From contig JALGWI010000013.1 in NCBI GenBank assembly GCA_025774245.1, forward strand, positions 1 through 51,907: DNA of 51,907 bases, in the 5' to 3' direction. Positions 38,387 through 47,708 of the stretch are shown here, in pieces. The notes beneath the pieces were generated by a model. That model saw only the letters and a program-made list of their open reading frames with translations. It did no database searches and had not been told where the DNA came from. The translations under genes and the position numbers were made by a program. This DNA comes from a bacterium. Its GTDB lineage: Bacteria; Joyebacterota; Joyebacteria; Joyebacterales; Joyebacteraceae. The stretch's first letter is position 1. Each line of letters opens with the position of its first letter.

Positions 38387-38854
38387 ATGGAGGAAGACAC
38401 CGTGGCTCTGAGATTCGTCGTCCAGGAGCATCACGCCTCGCGACTCCACTACGACTTCCGGCTCGAGCGGGACGGCGTGCTCGTCTCGTGGGCGATCCCA
38501 AAGGGGCCGTCGATGAACCCGGCGGAGAAGCGGCTCGCGATCCAGGTCGAGGACCACGATCTCGAGTACGCCGACTACGAGGGGATCATCCCCGACGGGG
38601 AGTACGGCTCGGGCGCCGTCGTGACGTGGGACACCGGCACCTACGAGCCGGTCGAGTGGAAGGAGCGCGAGATCCAGTTCGTGCTCGAGGGCGAGAGGCT
38701 CAGGGGCACCTTCGTCCTCGTTCTCCTCAAGAGGGGCAAGGGGAACGAGTGGCTCCTCATAAAGAGGAAGGACGAGCACGCGCAGACCGACTGGAAGATC
38801 GAACGGGCGCTCACCCCCGAGAGAGAGGGCCAGCTCGAGATCAGGATGCCGTGA
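38387..38854 (+). CDS. Stand-alone LigD-type 3'-phosphoesterase domain
   Basis: A 155-residue protein that is almost exactly the phosphoesterase (PE) domain of bacterial LigD. Motifs are FVVQEHHASRLHYDFRLE (the metal-binding H-H-x-x-x-x-H and D-F-R-L-E), VLVSWAIPKGPS, VEDHDLEYADYEGIIP and GEYGSGAVVTWDTGTYEP. In LigD this domain trims 3' ribonucleotides or phosphates during end joining. Neither ligase, polymerase domain nor Ku is nearby, so it would act alone. The ATG at 38387 (or a GTG at 38402) starts the domain. Confidence 0.87.
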   Translation: MEEDTVALRFVVQEHHASRLHYDFRLERDGVLVSWAIPKGPSMNPAEKRLAIQVEDHDLEYADYEGIIPDGEYGSGAVVTWDTGTYEPVEWKEREIQFVLEGERLRGTFVLVLLKRGKGNEWLLIKRKDEHAQTDWKIERALTPEREGQLEIRMP

Positions 38855-39027
38855 AGTGGCTCGTCGCCCGCGACCCCGAATGCCCGCCTCAGCAGCCGCA
38901 CCCCTTTTCGTGGTATGATCGCAGTACCTGTGAGAGAACGCTCGGCGGGCGAGGCCCCCGGCGCTCGGACGGGAGCCGCGTCATCCCGAGCAGGCGCGCC
39001 CCCGCACCATAGAGCGGAGGAAGACAG

Positions 39028-40032
39028 ATGAGAGACATGAGCGCAGCCGGCTCGAGCACGGCCGCTCTCACGCGAATGACCGAGCCCGCGAGGCCACGGC
39101 TCGGCATCAGCACCTGCCTTCTCGGCGAGAAGGTCCGCTACGACGGCAGGACGAAACGCGACCACTTCCTCACCGACACGTTCGGGGAGTTCGTCGAGTG
39201 GGTGCCCGTCTGTCCCGAGGTGGAGTGCGGCCTTCCCGTCCCCCGCGAGCCGATGCATCTCGAGGGCGATCTGTCCGCTCCGCACCTCGTGACGTCGAGA
39301 ACCGGCATCGACCACACACCGCGGATGCGACGCTGGGCGAAGAAGCGGCTCGACGAGCTCGCGAGGGAGGATCTCTCCGGGTTCGTCTTCAAGTCGCGGT
39401 CGCCGAGCTCGGGAATGGAGCGCGTCCCGGTGTTCGATGCGGACGGCGTCCCGCGCCGCGTCGGCGCCGGGATCTTCGCGCGGGCCTTCATGGACCGCTT
39501 CCCCCTCCTTCCCGTCGAGGACGAAGCGCGTCTGCACGATCCAGAGCTCCGCGAGAACTTCATCGAGCGCATCTTCTGTCTTCAGCGGTACCGGAAGGCC
39601 CTCGGGAAGCGCAGGTCGCGTGGCGCGCTCGTCGACTTCCACGCCGCGCACAAACTCGAGATCATGGCGCACAGCCCGAAGATCCTCAGGGAGATGGGAC
39701 GCGTCATCGCGCACGCGAAGGACGTCCGGCCGAGCGAGCTGTGCGCTTCGTACGAGGAGCTCCTCGTGAAGGCCCTCGGACTCAAGGCGACGCCCGGCAA
39801 GAACGCCAACGTGCTCCGCAACGCCCTCGGGTACTTCAAGAAGGAACTCACAGCCGACGAGAGGGCCGAGGCCCTGGAGGCGGTCGAGGCGTACCGGGAG
39901 GGGTACATGCCGCTCGTGGTGCCCCTCACGCTCGTCGGCCACTACGTCCGGAAGTACGGCCAGCCGTACCTCGGGCAGCAGTCGTATCTCCACCCCCACC
40001 CCGTCGAGCTCAAGCTCCGGAACCACGCGTAG
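39028..40032 (+). CDS. DUF523-DUF1722 fusion protein (YbbK-YbgA type)
   Basis: A 334-residue protein. The N-terminal half (about 25-165) is DUF523: GISTCLLGEKVRYDG, VPVCPEVECGLPVPREPM, FVFKSRSPSSGMERVPVF. The C-terminal half (about 195-320) is DUF1722/YbgA: LVDFHAAHKLEIMAHSP, ELCASYEELLVKAL, NVLRNALGYFKKEL and PLVVPLTLVGHYVRKYGQPYL. The conserved cysteines of DUF523 suggest metal or redox chemistry; relatives have been linked to 2-thiouracil desulfidation and to tRNA-related roles, without a settled function. The ATG at 39028 has GGAGG at seven bases. Confidence 0.88.
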   Translation: MRDMSAAGSSTAALTRMTEPARPRLGISTCLLGEKVRYDGRTKRDHFLTDTFGEFVEWVPVCPEVECGLPVPREPMHLEGDLSAPHLVTSRTGIDHTPRMRRWAKKRLDELAREDLSGFVFKSRSPSSGMERVPVFDADGVPRRVGAGIFARAFMDRFPLLPVEDEARLHDPELRENFIERIFCLQRYRKALGKRRSRGALVDFHAAHKLEIMAHSPKILREMGRVIAHAKDVRPSELCASYEELLVKALGLKATPGKNANVLRNALGYFKKELTADERAEALEAVEAYREGYMPLVVPLTLVGHYVRKYGQPYLGQQSYLHPHPVELKLRNHA

Positions 40033-40060
40033 AGGGGCCCGGGACAGCGGACGGAAGGGG

Positions 40061-40089
40061 TTGACAGCGGCATTCCCGAGGAAGATACT
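40061..40089 (+). promoter_or_regulatory. Promoter for the malic enzyme gene
   Basis: A perfect TTGACA (40061-40066), 17 bases, then GATACT (40084-40089). Transcription would start near 40096, immediately before the palindrome at 40101-40114. Confidence 0.68.
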
Positions 40090-40100
40090 TGGCGGGGAAA

Positions 40101-40114
40101 TGAATGCGTATTCA
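40101..40114. promoter_or_regulatory. ARG-box-like palindrome at the malic enzyme start site
   Basis: TGAAT-GCGT-ATTCA is a perfect inverted repeat with the half-sites and four-base spacing of the ArgR/AhrC box (TGAAT-N4-ATTCA, usually with W in the spacer). It lies just downstream of the predicted transcription start, a typical repressor position. Only one box is seen, while ArgR usually binds two. Confidence 0.4.
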
Positions 40115-40118
40115 GTAA

Positions 40119-41855
<1,737 letters not shown>

Positions 41856-41923
41856 GAGGGCTTGCGAACGGCGGGGCGCGCGGATGTCGCGGTGTCCTGA
41901 TGAAACTTCAAGGGGACGAACGG

Positions 41924-41959
41924 ACGGCGGGTCACAGAGGCCCGCCGTTTCCCGTTTTG
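41924..41959 (+). terminator. Rho-independent terminator after malic enzyme
   Basis: ACGGCGGG (41924-41931) pairs with CCCGCCGT (41941-41948) over a nine-base loop. The tail TTTCCCGTTTT completes a standard terminator, about 70 bases past the stop codon. Confidence 0.82.
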
Positions 41960-42031
41960 GTGAGTTGTGCTCACCGCCCGCGGCGGTGCGCTGGTCTGTG
42001 CGGGATCCGGCAGGCGCACGGACCGACAACG

Positions 42032-42060
42032 TTCACCCTTCCTCCGCATCCTAATATACC
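42032..42060 (+). promoter_or_regulatory. Possible promoter for the choice-of-anchor V gene pair
   Basis: TTCACC (42032-42037), 17 bases, then TATACC (42055-42060), in a locally AT-rich patch that also contains TAATAT. Each hexamer matches four of six consensus bases. The first gene starts at 42133. Confidence 0.35.
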
Positions 42061-42132
42061 GAGCAGGCGGCCCGGCCGCTGAGTCGAGCCACCGGGTCTA
42101 CAAGTCATTGGGTGGGATGAGGAGGTGGAAAG

Positions 42133-42738
42133 ATGCTCCGTGCAACCGCGGCCATCGCCGCATTGATCGTACTCTGGACCGCCGGTCCCGCACTCGCCCG
42201 GTCTGGGAACCCCCCGGACGCGAGGACGGGTGCCCCGGGCGAGAGCACCTGCGCCGGCTGCCACGGCAACCTGAACACTGGGAATGGCTCGATCGTCGTG
42301 ACCGGCCCGGACGCCTACGCCGCCGGTGATACGATAGACGTGTTCGTGCAGGTCGAGGACGCCGGCCAGTCGCGATGGGGATTCGAGGTGACCGTGCTCG
42401 ACGATTCGAACGAGCCGGCAGGCAGTGTGATCCTGACGGACCTAGCCCGGACGCAGCTGTCGGTGGCCGGGGGCACCGGGCGCCAATACGTGAAGCACAC
42501 GTCGCTCGGAACCGATCCCGGCACTCCGAACGTCTCGCCCGGGTGGGGCTTCAGGTGGGCCGTGCCGGTCCCGATCCCAGACGCCGTGACGTTCTACATC
42601 GTCGGGATCGCCGCGAACGGAAACGGGAGCACGAGCGGCGACTACACCTACACCGACGTTCACGTCATGGACGGCGTGAGCGCGGCGCTCGGGGAAGACG
42701 AGACCACGTGGGGGAAGATCAAGTCGCTCTTCCGATGA
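42133..42738 (+). CDS. Choice-of-anchor V protein with CXXCH site and TWGxIK tail (copy 1)
   Basis: A 201-residue exported protein. After the signal peptide (MLRATAAIAALIVLWTAGPALA) comes the sequence DARTGAPGESTCAGCHG, with Cys40, Cys43 and His44, the haem c motif that opens choice-of-anchor V/Reelin-like proteins. A beta-sandwich follows (FVQVEDAGQSRWGFEVTVLD, GRQYVKHTSLGT, WGFRWAVPVP, VTFYIVGIAANGNGSTSGDY). It ends in TWGKIKSLFR (42706-42735). The family is known for pairing with different C-terminal anchors; here the anchor position is taken by this short tail. GGAGG lies seven bases before the ATG. Probably periplasmic or surface-bound. Confidence 0.84.
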   Translation: MLRATAAIAALIVLWTAGPALARSGNPPDARTGAPGESTCAGCHGNLNTGNGSIVVTGPDAYAAGDTIDVFVQVEDAGQSRWGFEVTVLDDSNEPAGSVILTDLARTQLSVAGGTGRQYVKHTSLGTDPGTPNVSPGWGFRWAVPVPIPDAVTFYIVGIAANGNGSTSGDYTYTDVHVMDGVSAALGEDETTWGKIKSLFR

Positions 42739-42782
42739 GCGTCCACAGTTTCCGCAGCAGGAGTTCGAACCAGGGAGGTAGG

Positions 42783-43388
42783 ATGATGCTGCACGTCATT
42801 CGGCTGGTCGCTCTCGTGAGCGTGATCGCGTTCGCAAGCATCGCGGTCGCCTTCTCGACCGGCCCGCCGAACGAACGGACCGGGGCCCCGGGTGAAGGCA
42901 CGTGCGCGGACTGCCACGGCAACCTCAATGTCGGCGACGGCAGGATCGTCGTCCAGGCGGACTCGCCGTACGTCCCCGGAGAGACGGTGGACGTGACGGT
43001 ATGGGTCAGGGACCCCGGTCAGATCAGGTGGGGGTTCGAGCTGACCGTCCTCGACGGGAACAACCTGCCGGTCGGCGATCTCATCGTGACCGAGCCGACG
43101 CGCACGCAGGTGTCGGTCGCCGGGAACGGGCGCCAGTACATCAAGCACACGGCACTCGGGACCGACAACGGAACGCCCGACGAGTCGCCCGGATGGAGCT
43201 TCCAGTGGGCCTCCCCCGCCGTCGACCCGGGCAGCGTGACGTTCTACATCGCCGGGAACGCCGCGAACGGGAACTTCGCGAACACAGGCGACTTCATCTA
43301 CACGAACGTCTACATCTATGATGGCTCTCACTCGTTTCTAATTGACGACGACACCACGTGGGGTATGATCAAGGCGCTGTACCGATAG
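42783..43388 (+). CDS. Choice-of-anchor V protein with CXXCH site and TWGxIK tail (copy 2)
   Basis: A 201-residue paralogue of the preceding gene, with the same order: signal peptide, ERTGAPGEGTCADCHGN (Cys41, Cys44, His45), beta-sandwich (VWVRDPGQIRWGFELTVLD, GRQYIKHTALGT, WSFQWASP, VTFYIAGNAANGNFANTGDF) and the tail TWGMIKALYR (43356-43385). The copies are diverged, so the duplication is not recent. Start is ATG at 42783 or the adjacent ATG at 42786, which has the better distance from GGAGG. Only 44 bases separate the two genes. Confidence 0.84.
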   Translation: MMLHVIRLVALVSVIAFASIAVAFSTGPPNERTGAPGEGTCADCHGNLNVGDGRIVVQADSPYVPGETVDVTVWVRDPGQIRWGFELTVLDGNNLPVGDLIVTEPTRTQVSVAGNGRQYIKHTALGTDNGTPDESPGWSFQWASPAVDPGSVTFYIAGNAANGNFANTGDFIYTNVYIYDGSHSFLIDDDTTWGMIKALYR

Positions 43389-43470
43389 CCGAGCGTCAGC
43401 CGTCGCGGCGCCTGCCACGGTCGCGACATGGGTGCGCCCGATCCGATCGGAGCGCGCGAAGGAGGCCACC

Positions 43471-43899
43471 ATGTCCAAACCGAAGTACCTCTGGCCCGTG
43501 CTCTTCCTCACGACAGCTCTCCTCGCGGGCTGCAGCTCGAGCGATCCGTCCTCCTCGAACGGGGGGAACGGAGACGTCCCCGAGGAGCCGTCGTTCTCTG
43601 AGCACGTCCAGCCGATCTTCAACGCGAACTGCACAGCCTCGATCTGCCACGGCGGCTCGGCGGGCGGACTCACGCTCACGTCCGGCAACTCCTACGACGA
43701 GCTCGTGAATGTCGATTCCGGGAATGAACCGCAGTGGAAGCGCGTCCTCCCGGACGACGCCGAGAACAGCTACCTCGTCATGAAGCTCGAGGGACGGCAG
43801 ACCGTCGGGGCCCGCATGCCGTCCGGCGCGGCTGCGCTCCCGAACGATGACATCCAGACCATCAGGAACTGGATCGACGACGGCGCAGAAGAGAACTGA
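43471..43899 (+). CDS. Lipoprotein with CX4CH haem-like site
   Basis: A 142-residue lipoprotein (lipobox LLAGC, Cys21) with a low-complexity serine/asparagine linker. The domain that follows has SFSEHVQPIFNANCTASICHGG, where Cys54, Cys59 and His60 give C-x4-C-H instead of C-x2-C-H, then GLTLTSGNSYDELVNV, NSYLVMKLEGRQTVGARMPSG (a candidate methionine ligand) and IQTIRNWIDDGAEEN. The layout matches Planctomycete-type cytochrome c domains at the end of larger proteins. Whether haem is bound through C-x4-C-H is open. AAGGAGG lies five bases before the ATG. Likely co-transcribed with the CXXCH gene that follows. Confidence 0.75.
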   Translation: MSKPKYLWPVLFLTTALLAGCSSSDPSSSNGGNGDVPEEPSFSEHVQPIFNANCTASICHGGSAGGLTLTSGNSYDELVNVDSGNEPQWKRVLPDDAENSYLVMKLEGRQTVGARMPSGAAALPNDDIQTIRNWIDDGAEEN

Positions 43900-43931
43900 G
43901 ACAGGACACTTCTACCCGGAGAGTGGTAACG

Positions 43932-44513
43932 ATGATGAAAGCACTCCTAGTCGCAGTCCTCGTCTTGGCGTGCGCCGGTTCCGCGCTCTCGGAGAACCAC
44001 GAAGAGACGGCGACGGACGAAGTGACCGAGGCCGCGGAGGTCACCGGGACGACGGAGGCGAGACCCGTTGCCACGCCCGAGACGAAGGTCGCGGCGCTCT
44101 TCCAGTCCCGGTGCATCGCGTGCCACGGGGGCGAGCGTCCGGCAGCGGGCATGAGCCTCGCCGTCGACGGTTTCGTCGCGTCGCTCACGGACGTGCCGAG
44201 CACAGAGGCCAAGAAGCTCGCCCGCGTCGACACCGGGAATCCCGAGGCCAGCTATCTCCTCATGAAGCTCCGCGGCGACAAGGGGATTCAGGGGAGCCGC
44301 ATGCCGATCGGCCTCCCTGCTCTCGAGGAGGAGGAACTTCAGATCGTCGTCGACTGGATCGAACTCCTCGCGGCGGAGCGGGCCGAGGCCGCCGCCGAAT
44401 CCGATGGCGGCGAGGCCGGCGCTGCCGCCGCCGGTGCGGCCACTGCAGGGGGAGCAGCCGCTGCCGGGACCGCCGGCGAGACAGAGGAAGTCTCCGGAAA
44501 AAAAAAGCCATAG
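43932..44513 (+). CDS. Exported CXXCH cytochrome-like protein, zero frame before A9 slip site
   Basis: A 193-residue protein. Signal peptide (MMKALLVAVLVLACAGSALS), acidic linker, then a cytochrome c-like domain with SRCIACHGG (Cys61, Cys64, His65), MSLAVDGFVASL, ASYLLMKLRGDKGIQGSRMPIG (probable Met ligand) and IVVDWIELL. An alanine/glycine-rich linker leads to [12 protein letters not shown] and a TAG stop at 44511-44513. The stop follows nine adenines (44498-44506), and the -1 frame continues directly as a DUF5777 domain with no start of its own. ATG at 43932 or 43935, with GGAGAG upstream. Probably the N-terminal part of a longer product. Confidence 0.78.
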   Translation: MMKALLVAVLVLACAGSALSENHEETATDEVTEAAEVTGTTEARPVATPETKVAALFQSRCIACHGGERPAAGMSLAVDGFVASLTDVPSTEAKKLARVDTGNPEASYLLMKLRGDKGIQGSRMPIGLPALEEEELQIVVDWIELLAAERAEAAAESDGGEAGAAAAGAATAGGAAAAGTAGETEEVSGKKKP

Positions 44514-44558
44514 ATCCAGATGACGCCGGGGCCGCGCTCGCGTACGCGCCCTCGGCGT
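44484..44558 (+). promoter_or_regulatory. Candidate programmed -1 frameshift signal (dnaX-like)
   Basis: Three elements stand in order. A Shine-Dalgarno-like GAGGA (44484-44488) lies 12 bases upstream of the heptamer A-AAA-AAG (44501-44507), which is in the correct phase in the zero frame and sits within an A9 run. After 15 bases follows a 14-position stem (44523-44536 with 44545-44558) with one mismatch and one G-U pair and an eight-base loop. The same heptamer directs -1 slippage in E. coli dnaX. A -1 shift joins the CXXCH protein to the DUF5777 frame. A sequencing error in the A-run is the alternative. Confidence 0.5.
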
Positions 44559-45292
44559 TCTCCGCGCTCAAGCTCATCAACCTCCCGACGACCCGTCCGA
44601 TCGGCGGGCACAACATCCTGTTCAGAATCTCCCACCGGTTCGTCCCCGCAACGCGAACGGGCTACGACACGTTCTACGGCGTGAACGGCCCGGCTATCAT
44701 CCTGCTGGGTCTCGGGTACGGCATCACCGACAGGATCGGCGTGATGTTCGAGCACACGAACGTCTTCCACGAGTACGAGCTCACCGTCACGTGGCTCGCG
44801 ATGGAGCAGAGCGGGTCGACCGGTGTTCCCGTCTCTCTGGCGCTCGCCGCGAGTGGGTGCCTCGTGACGCAGACCGGGCCGGACGAGGACGTCTTCGCGT
44901 CCGAGAACATGAAGTTCACGCTGCAGTCGATCGTCTCGCGCCGATTCGGGGACTCGTTCTCCGCGCTGGCCGCTCCGATCTACGCGTCGAACACGGACCA
45001 CTGGGAGAAGGACTCGCAAGGCACGTTCGCGATCGGGATCGGAGGAAGGTGGGTCGTGACGGGTGGTTTCTCGCTCACGGGCGAGTGGATCCCCGTGATC
45101 GACGGCTACGAGACCGGCCACGAGTCGTGGGGATTCGGACTCGACTACGAGGTCGGGGGACACGCGTTCCAGGTCGTCCTCACGAACTGCTTCGGTCTCA
45201 CGACCGACCAGTATGTCCCCGGCGGCGACCTGAGGTTCACGGACGGCGAGATCAGGATCGGCTTCAACATCTTCAGGACGTTCTGGCTCTGA
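44498..45292 (+). CDS. DUF5777 barrel-like domain, -1 frame continuation
   Basis: About 264 codons beginning [20 protein letters not shown]. The sequence resembles DUF5777, a beta-barrel-like outer-membrane family: [115 protein letters not shown] and the terminal [13 protein letters not shown] ending in an aromatic residue. No ATG, GTG or TTG lies in this frame before a GTG near 44739, which is inside the domain. It must therefore be expressed by a -1 shift at 44501-44507, or the A9 tract is miscalled. In the fused form a periplasmic haem domain would sit in front of a barrel. Confidence 0.72.
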   Translation, partial: KKKAIDPDDAGAALAYAPSAFSALKLINLPTTRPIGGHNILFRISHRFVPATRTGYDTFYGVNGPAIILLGLGYGITDRIGVMFEHTNVFHEYELTVTWLAMEQSGSTGVPVSLALAASGCLVTQTGPDEDVFASENMKFTLQSIVSRRFGDSFSALAAPIYASNTDHWEKDSQGTFAIGIGGRWVVTGGFSLTGEWIPVIDGYETGHESWGFGLDYEVGGHAFQVVLTNCFGLTTDQYVPGGDLRFTDGEIRIGFNIFRTFWL

Positions 45293-45332
45293 CGGTAACC
45301 GGAGTCGATGCGCCCGAGCGAAGGATGGCACC

Positions 45333-47516
45333 GTGGAAAGGCACCGGAGGCGCATCAGCATCGCGGCCGCGGCGATCGTGATCGTCGCGATCGCGCTGGC
45401 GAGATCGGGAGGAGAGAACGTGACACCGGAAGGCACGCCCAACAGGCTCATCCACGAGAAGAGCCCCTACCTGCTTCAGCACGCCCGGAACCCGGTCGAC
45501 TGGTACCCATGGGGCGACGAGGCCTTCGAGAGGGCGGAGCGCGAGAACAGGCCGGTCTTCCTCTCGATCGGTTACTCCACCTGTCACTGGTGCCACGTCA
45601 TGGAGCACGAGTCGTTCGAGGACCCGGAGGTCGCGGCCCTCATGAACGAGACCTTCGTCTGCATCAAGGTCGACCGCGAGGAGCGGCCCGACATCGACGG
45701 CGTCTACATGGAGGTCGCCCAGCTCATGAGCGGGAGGGGCGGCTGGCCGCTCACGATCATCATGACCCCGGACAAGAGGCCGTTCTTCGCCGCGACCTAC
45801 ATTCCGAAGAACGACCGCTTCGGCATGACGGGGATGATGACCCTCGTGCCGCGGATCGCCGAGCTCTGGTCGACGCGGAACGCCGAGCTCGTCGCGACGG
45901 CCGATCGGGTCGTCGACGCGATCCGGCAGGCGTCCGCGGGCGCGGCCGGTGGCGACCTCGACCTCGGAGCGGCGGTCCTCGAGACGGCCTACGGCCAGCT
46001 CAGGGACTCGTACGATCTGAGGTACGGCGGCTTCGGCGGCGCTCCGAAGTTCCCGACGCCGCACAACCTGCTCTTCCTCCTGCGCTACTGGTCCAGAAGC
46101 GGAAGCGACGACGCGCTCGACATGGTCGAGACGACGCTCCACGCGATGCGGCGCGGCGGGGTCTACGACCACGTCGGGTTCGGCTTCCACCGCTACTCGA
46201 CCGACGCCGAGTGGCTCCTCCCCCACTTCGAGAAGATGCTGTACGACCAGGCCCTCCTCGCGATGGCGTACACGGAGGCGCACCAGGCGACCGGTGGGCC
46301 CGAGTACGAGCGCACGGCGAGGGAGATCCTGACCTACGTGTTGCGCGACATGACCGCTCCCGAGGGCGGATTCTACTCCGCCGAGGACGCCGACAGCGAA
46401 GGCGTCGAGGGGAAGTTCTACCTGTGGACGACCGCGGAGATCCGCGAGGCGCTAGACGACGAGGAAGCCGAACTGGCCGCCAGGGCCTTCAACCTCCGCG
46501 ACTCCGGCAACGTCAAGAACGAGGCGACGGAGCACGAGACCGGCGCGAACATCTTCCACCTGACGGAGCCGCTTCCCGCGATCGCGAAGTCGATGGGCCT
46601 CTCCGAGGAGATCCTCGCGGCCCGCCTCGAGACGATCAGGCAGAAGCTCTTCGAGATCAGGGAGAGGCGCGTTCACCCCCACAAGGACGACAAGATCCTG
46701 ACCGACTGGAACGGTCTCATGATCGCGGCGCTCGCCAAGGCGGCGAGCGTTTTCGGCGACGACTCGTACGCCAACGCGGCCCGAAGGAGCGCCGACTTCC
46801 TTCTCACGACGATGAGAGAAGACGGTCGATTGCTCCACCGGTTCCGCGACGGCGACGCCGCGATCCCCGGGACCGCCGAGGACTACGCGTTCCTCACGTG
46901 GGGACTCCTCGAGCTCTACGAGGCGACGTTCGAGGTCCGCTACCTCTCCGCCGCCGCGCGCCTGAACGAGGAACTCCTCGCCCACTTCTGGGACGACGAG
47001 GGCGGCGGGCTCTACTTCACCGCGGACGACGCGGAGACGCTTCTCACGCGCCGCAAGGAGATCTACGACGGCGCCATTCCGTCGAGCAACTCCGTGGCGA
47101 TGCTGAACCTCCTCCGGCTCGGGCGGGTCACGGGCGATCCTTCGTTCGATGAACGGGCGGCCTCGATCGGCCGCGCCTTCTCCGAGCAGGTCGAACGCTA
47201 TGCCGCCGCGCACACGCAGCTCATGAGCGCCATCGACTTCGGCGTCGGGCCTTCCCGCGAACTCCTCATCGTCGGGGAGCCCGGAGCGGACGACACGCGA
47301 GAGCTCGTCGCGGCGGCGCACGCACGATACGTTCCCAACAAGGTCGTGCTCCAGAGGCCCGCAGACGGAGCCGGCGAGCTCTCGGGAATAGCCGGATGGG
47401 CGGACGCCCACGCGGCGATCGACGGACGCGCCACCGCGTACGTCTGCCGGAACTACGAGTGCGAGCTTCCGACGACCGATTCCGCGAAGATGGTCGAGCT
47501 CCTCACGACGCCCTGA
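45333..47516 (+). CDS. YyaL/DUF255-type thioredoxin-fold protein, membrane-anchored or exported
   Basis: A 727-residue protein. A hydrophobic N-terminus ([18 protein letters not shown]) precedes the thioredoxin-like DUF255 domain: [38 protein letters not shown] (Cys84, Cys87) and [15 protein letters not shown], then [22 protein letters not shown] long alpha/alpha-barrel follows ([31 protein letters not shown]-like [49 protein letters not shown]-like). This is the whole YyaL/spermatogenesis-associated-20 architecture, whose reaction is unknown. The start is GTG at 45333 with AAGGA upstream. Last gene of the secreted haem cluster. Confidence 0.88.
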   Translation: MERHRRRISIAAAAIVIVAIALARSGGENVTPEGTPNRLIHEKSPYLLQHARNPVDWYPWGDEAFERAERENRPVFLSIGYSTCHWCHVMEHESFEDPEVAALMNETFVCIKVDREERPDIDGVYMEVAQLMSGRGGWPLTIIMTPDKRPFFAATYIPKNDRFGMTGMMTLVPRIAELWSTRNAELVATADRVVDAIRQASAGAAGGDLDLGAAVLETAYGQLRDSYDLRYGGFGGAPKFPTPHNLLFLLRYWSRSGSDDALDMVETTLHAMRRGGVYDHVGFGFHRYSTDAEWLLPHFEKMLYDQALLAMAYTEAHQATGGPEYERTAREILTYVLRDMTAPEGGFYSAEDADSEGVEGKFYLWTTAEIREALDDEEAELAARAFNLRDSGNVKNEATEHETGANIFHLTEPLPAIAKSMGLSEEILAARLETIRQKLFEIRERRVHPHKDDKILTDWNGLMIAALAKAASVFGDDSYANAARRSADFLLTTMREDGRLLHRFRDGDAAIPGTAEDYAFLTWGLLELYEATFEVRYLSAAARLNEELLAHFWDDEGGGLYFTADDAETLLTRRKEIYDGAIPSSNSVAMLNLLRLGRVTGDPSFDERAASIGRAFSEQVERYAAAHTQLMSAIDFGVGPSRELLIVGEPGADDTRELVAAAHARYVPNKVVLQRPADGAGELSGIAGWADAHAAIDGRATAYVCRNYECELPTTDSAKMVELLTTP

Positions 47517-47520
47517 CGCG

Positions 47521-47548
47521 TTGCATCGGCCCCGCCCTGTGGTAGACT
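47521..47548 (+). promoter_or_regulatory. Promoter for the tandem GNAT/molybdoenzyme genes
   Basis: TTGCAT (47521-47526), 16 bases, then TAGACT (47543-47548), beginning four bases after the YyaL-like stop codon. The first GNAT start is at 47709, leaving a leader of about 155 bases that contains the repeat at 47625-47658. Confidence 0.5.
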
Positions 47549-47624
47549 CCTGGAACCGCGACACGACGGCGTGACGACCCGGGCCGTACTCCCGCGCGGT
47601 CCACGCCGGTGGCGCGCTCTTGCC

Positions 47625-47658
47625 GGCCTTCGCGCCCGGCCTTCGCCTCGGCCTTCGC
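47625..47658. repeat. Three-copy GGCCTTCGC repeat in a leader
   Basis: GGCCTTCGC occurs at 47625-47633, 47638-47646 and 47650-47658, with period 13 and then 12. It lies in the untranslated leader of the first GNAT gene. Purpose unknown; a small GC-rich tandem expansion is the plain explanation. Confidence 0.5.
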
Positions 47659-47708
47659 GCCCGGCGGAATCCCGGAACGTCTTCCGCGACCCGGAGGAAC
47701 GACCCGCC

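Noticed and set aside
43135-43388. Recent gene conversion between the choice-of-anchor V copies
   Set aside because: The two genes share motifs but their DNA is diverged throughout, so this looks like an old duplication.
43847-44497. Upstream part of the 481-codon frame as the true start of the DUF5777 gene
   Set aside because: Its first 217 codons are antisense-like Arg/Gly/Asp-rich sequence overlapping the lipoprotein and CXXCH genes in another frame; the DUF5777 similarity begins only at the A9 tract.
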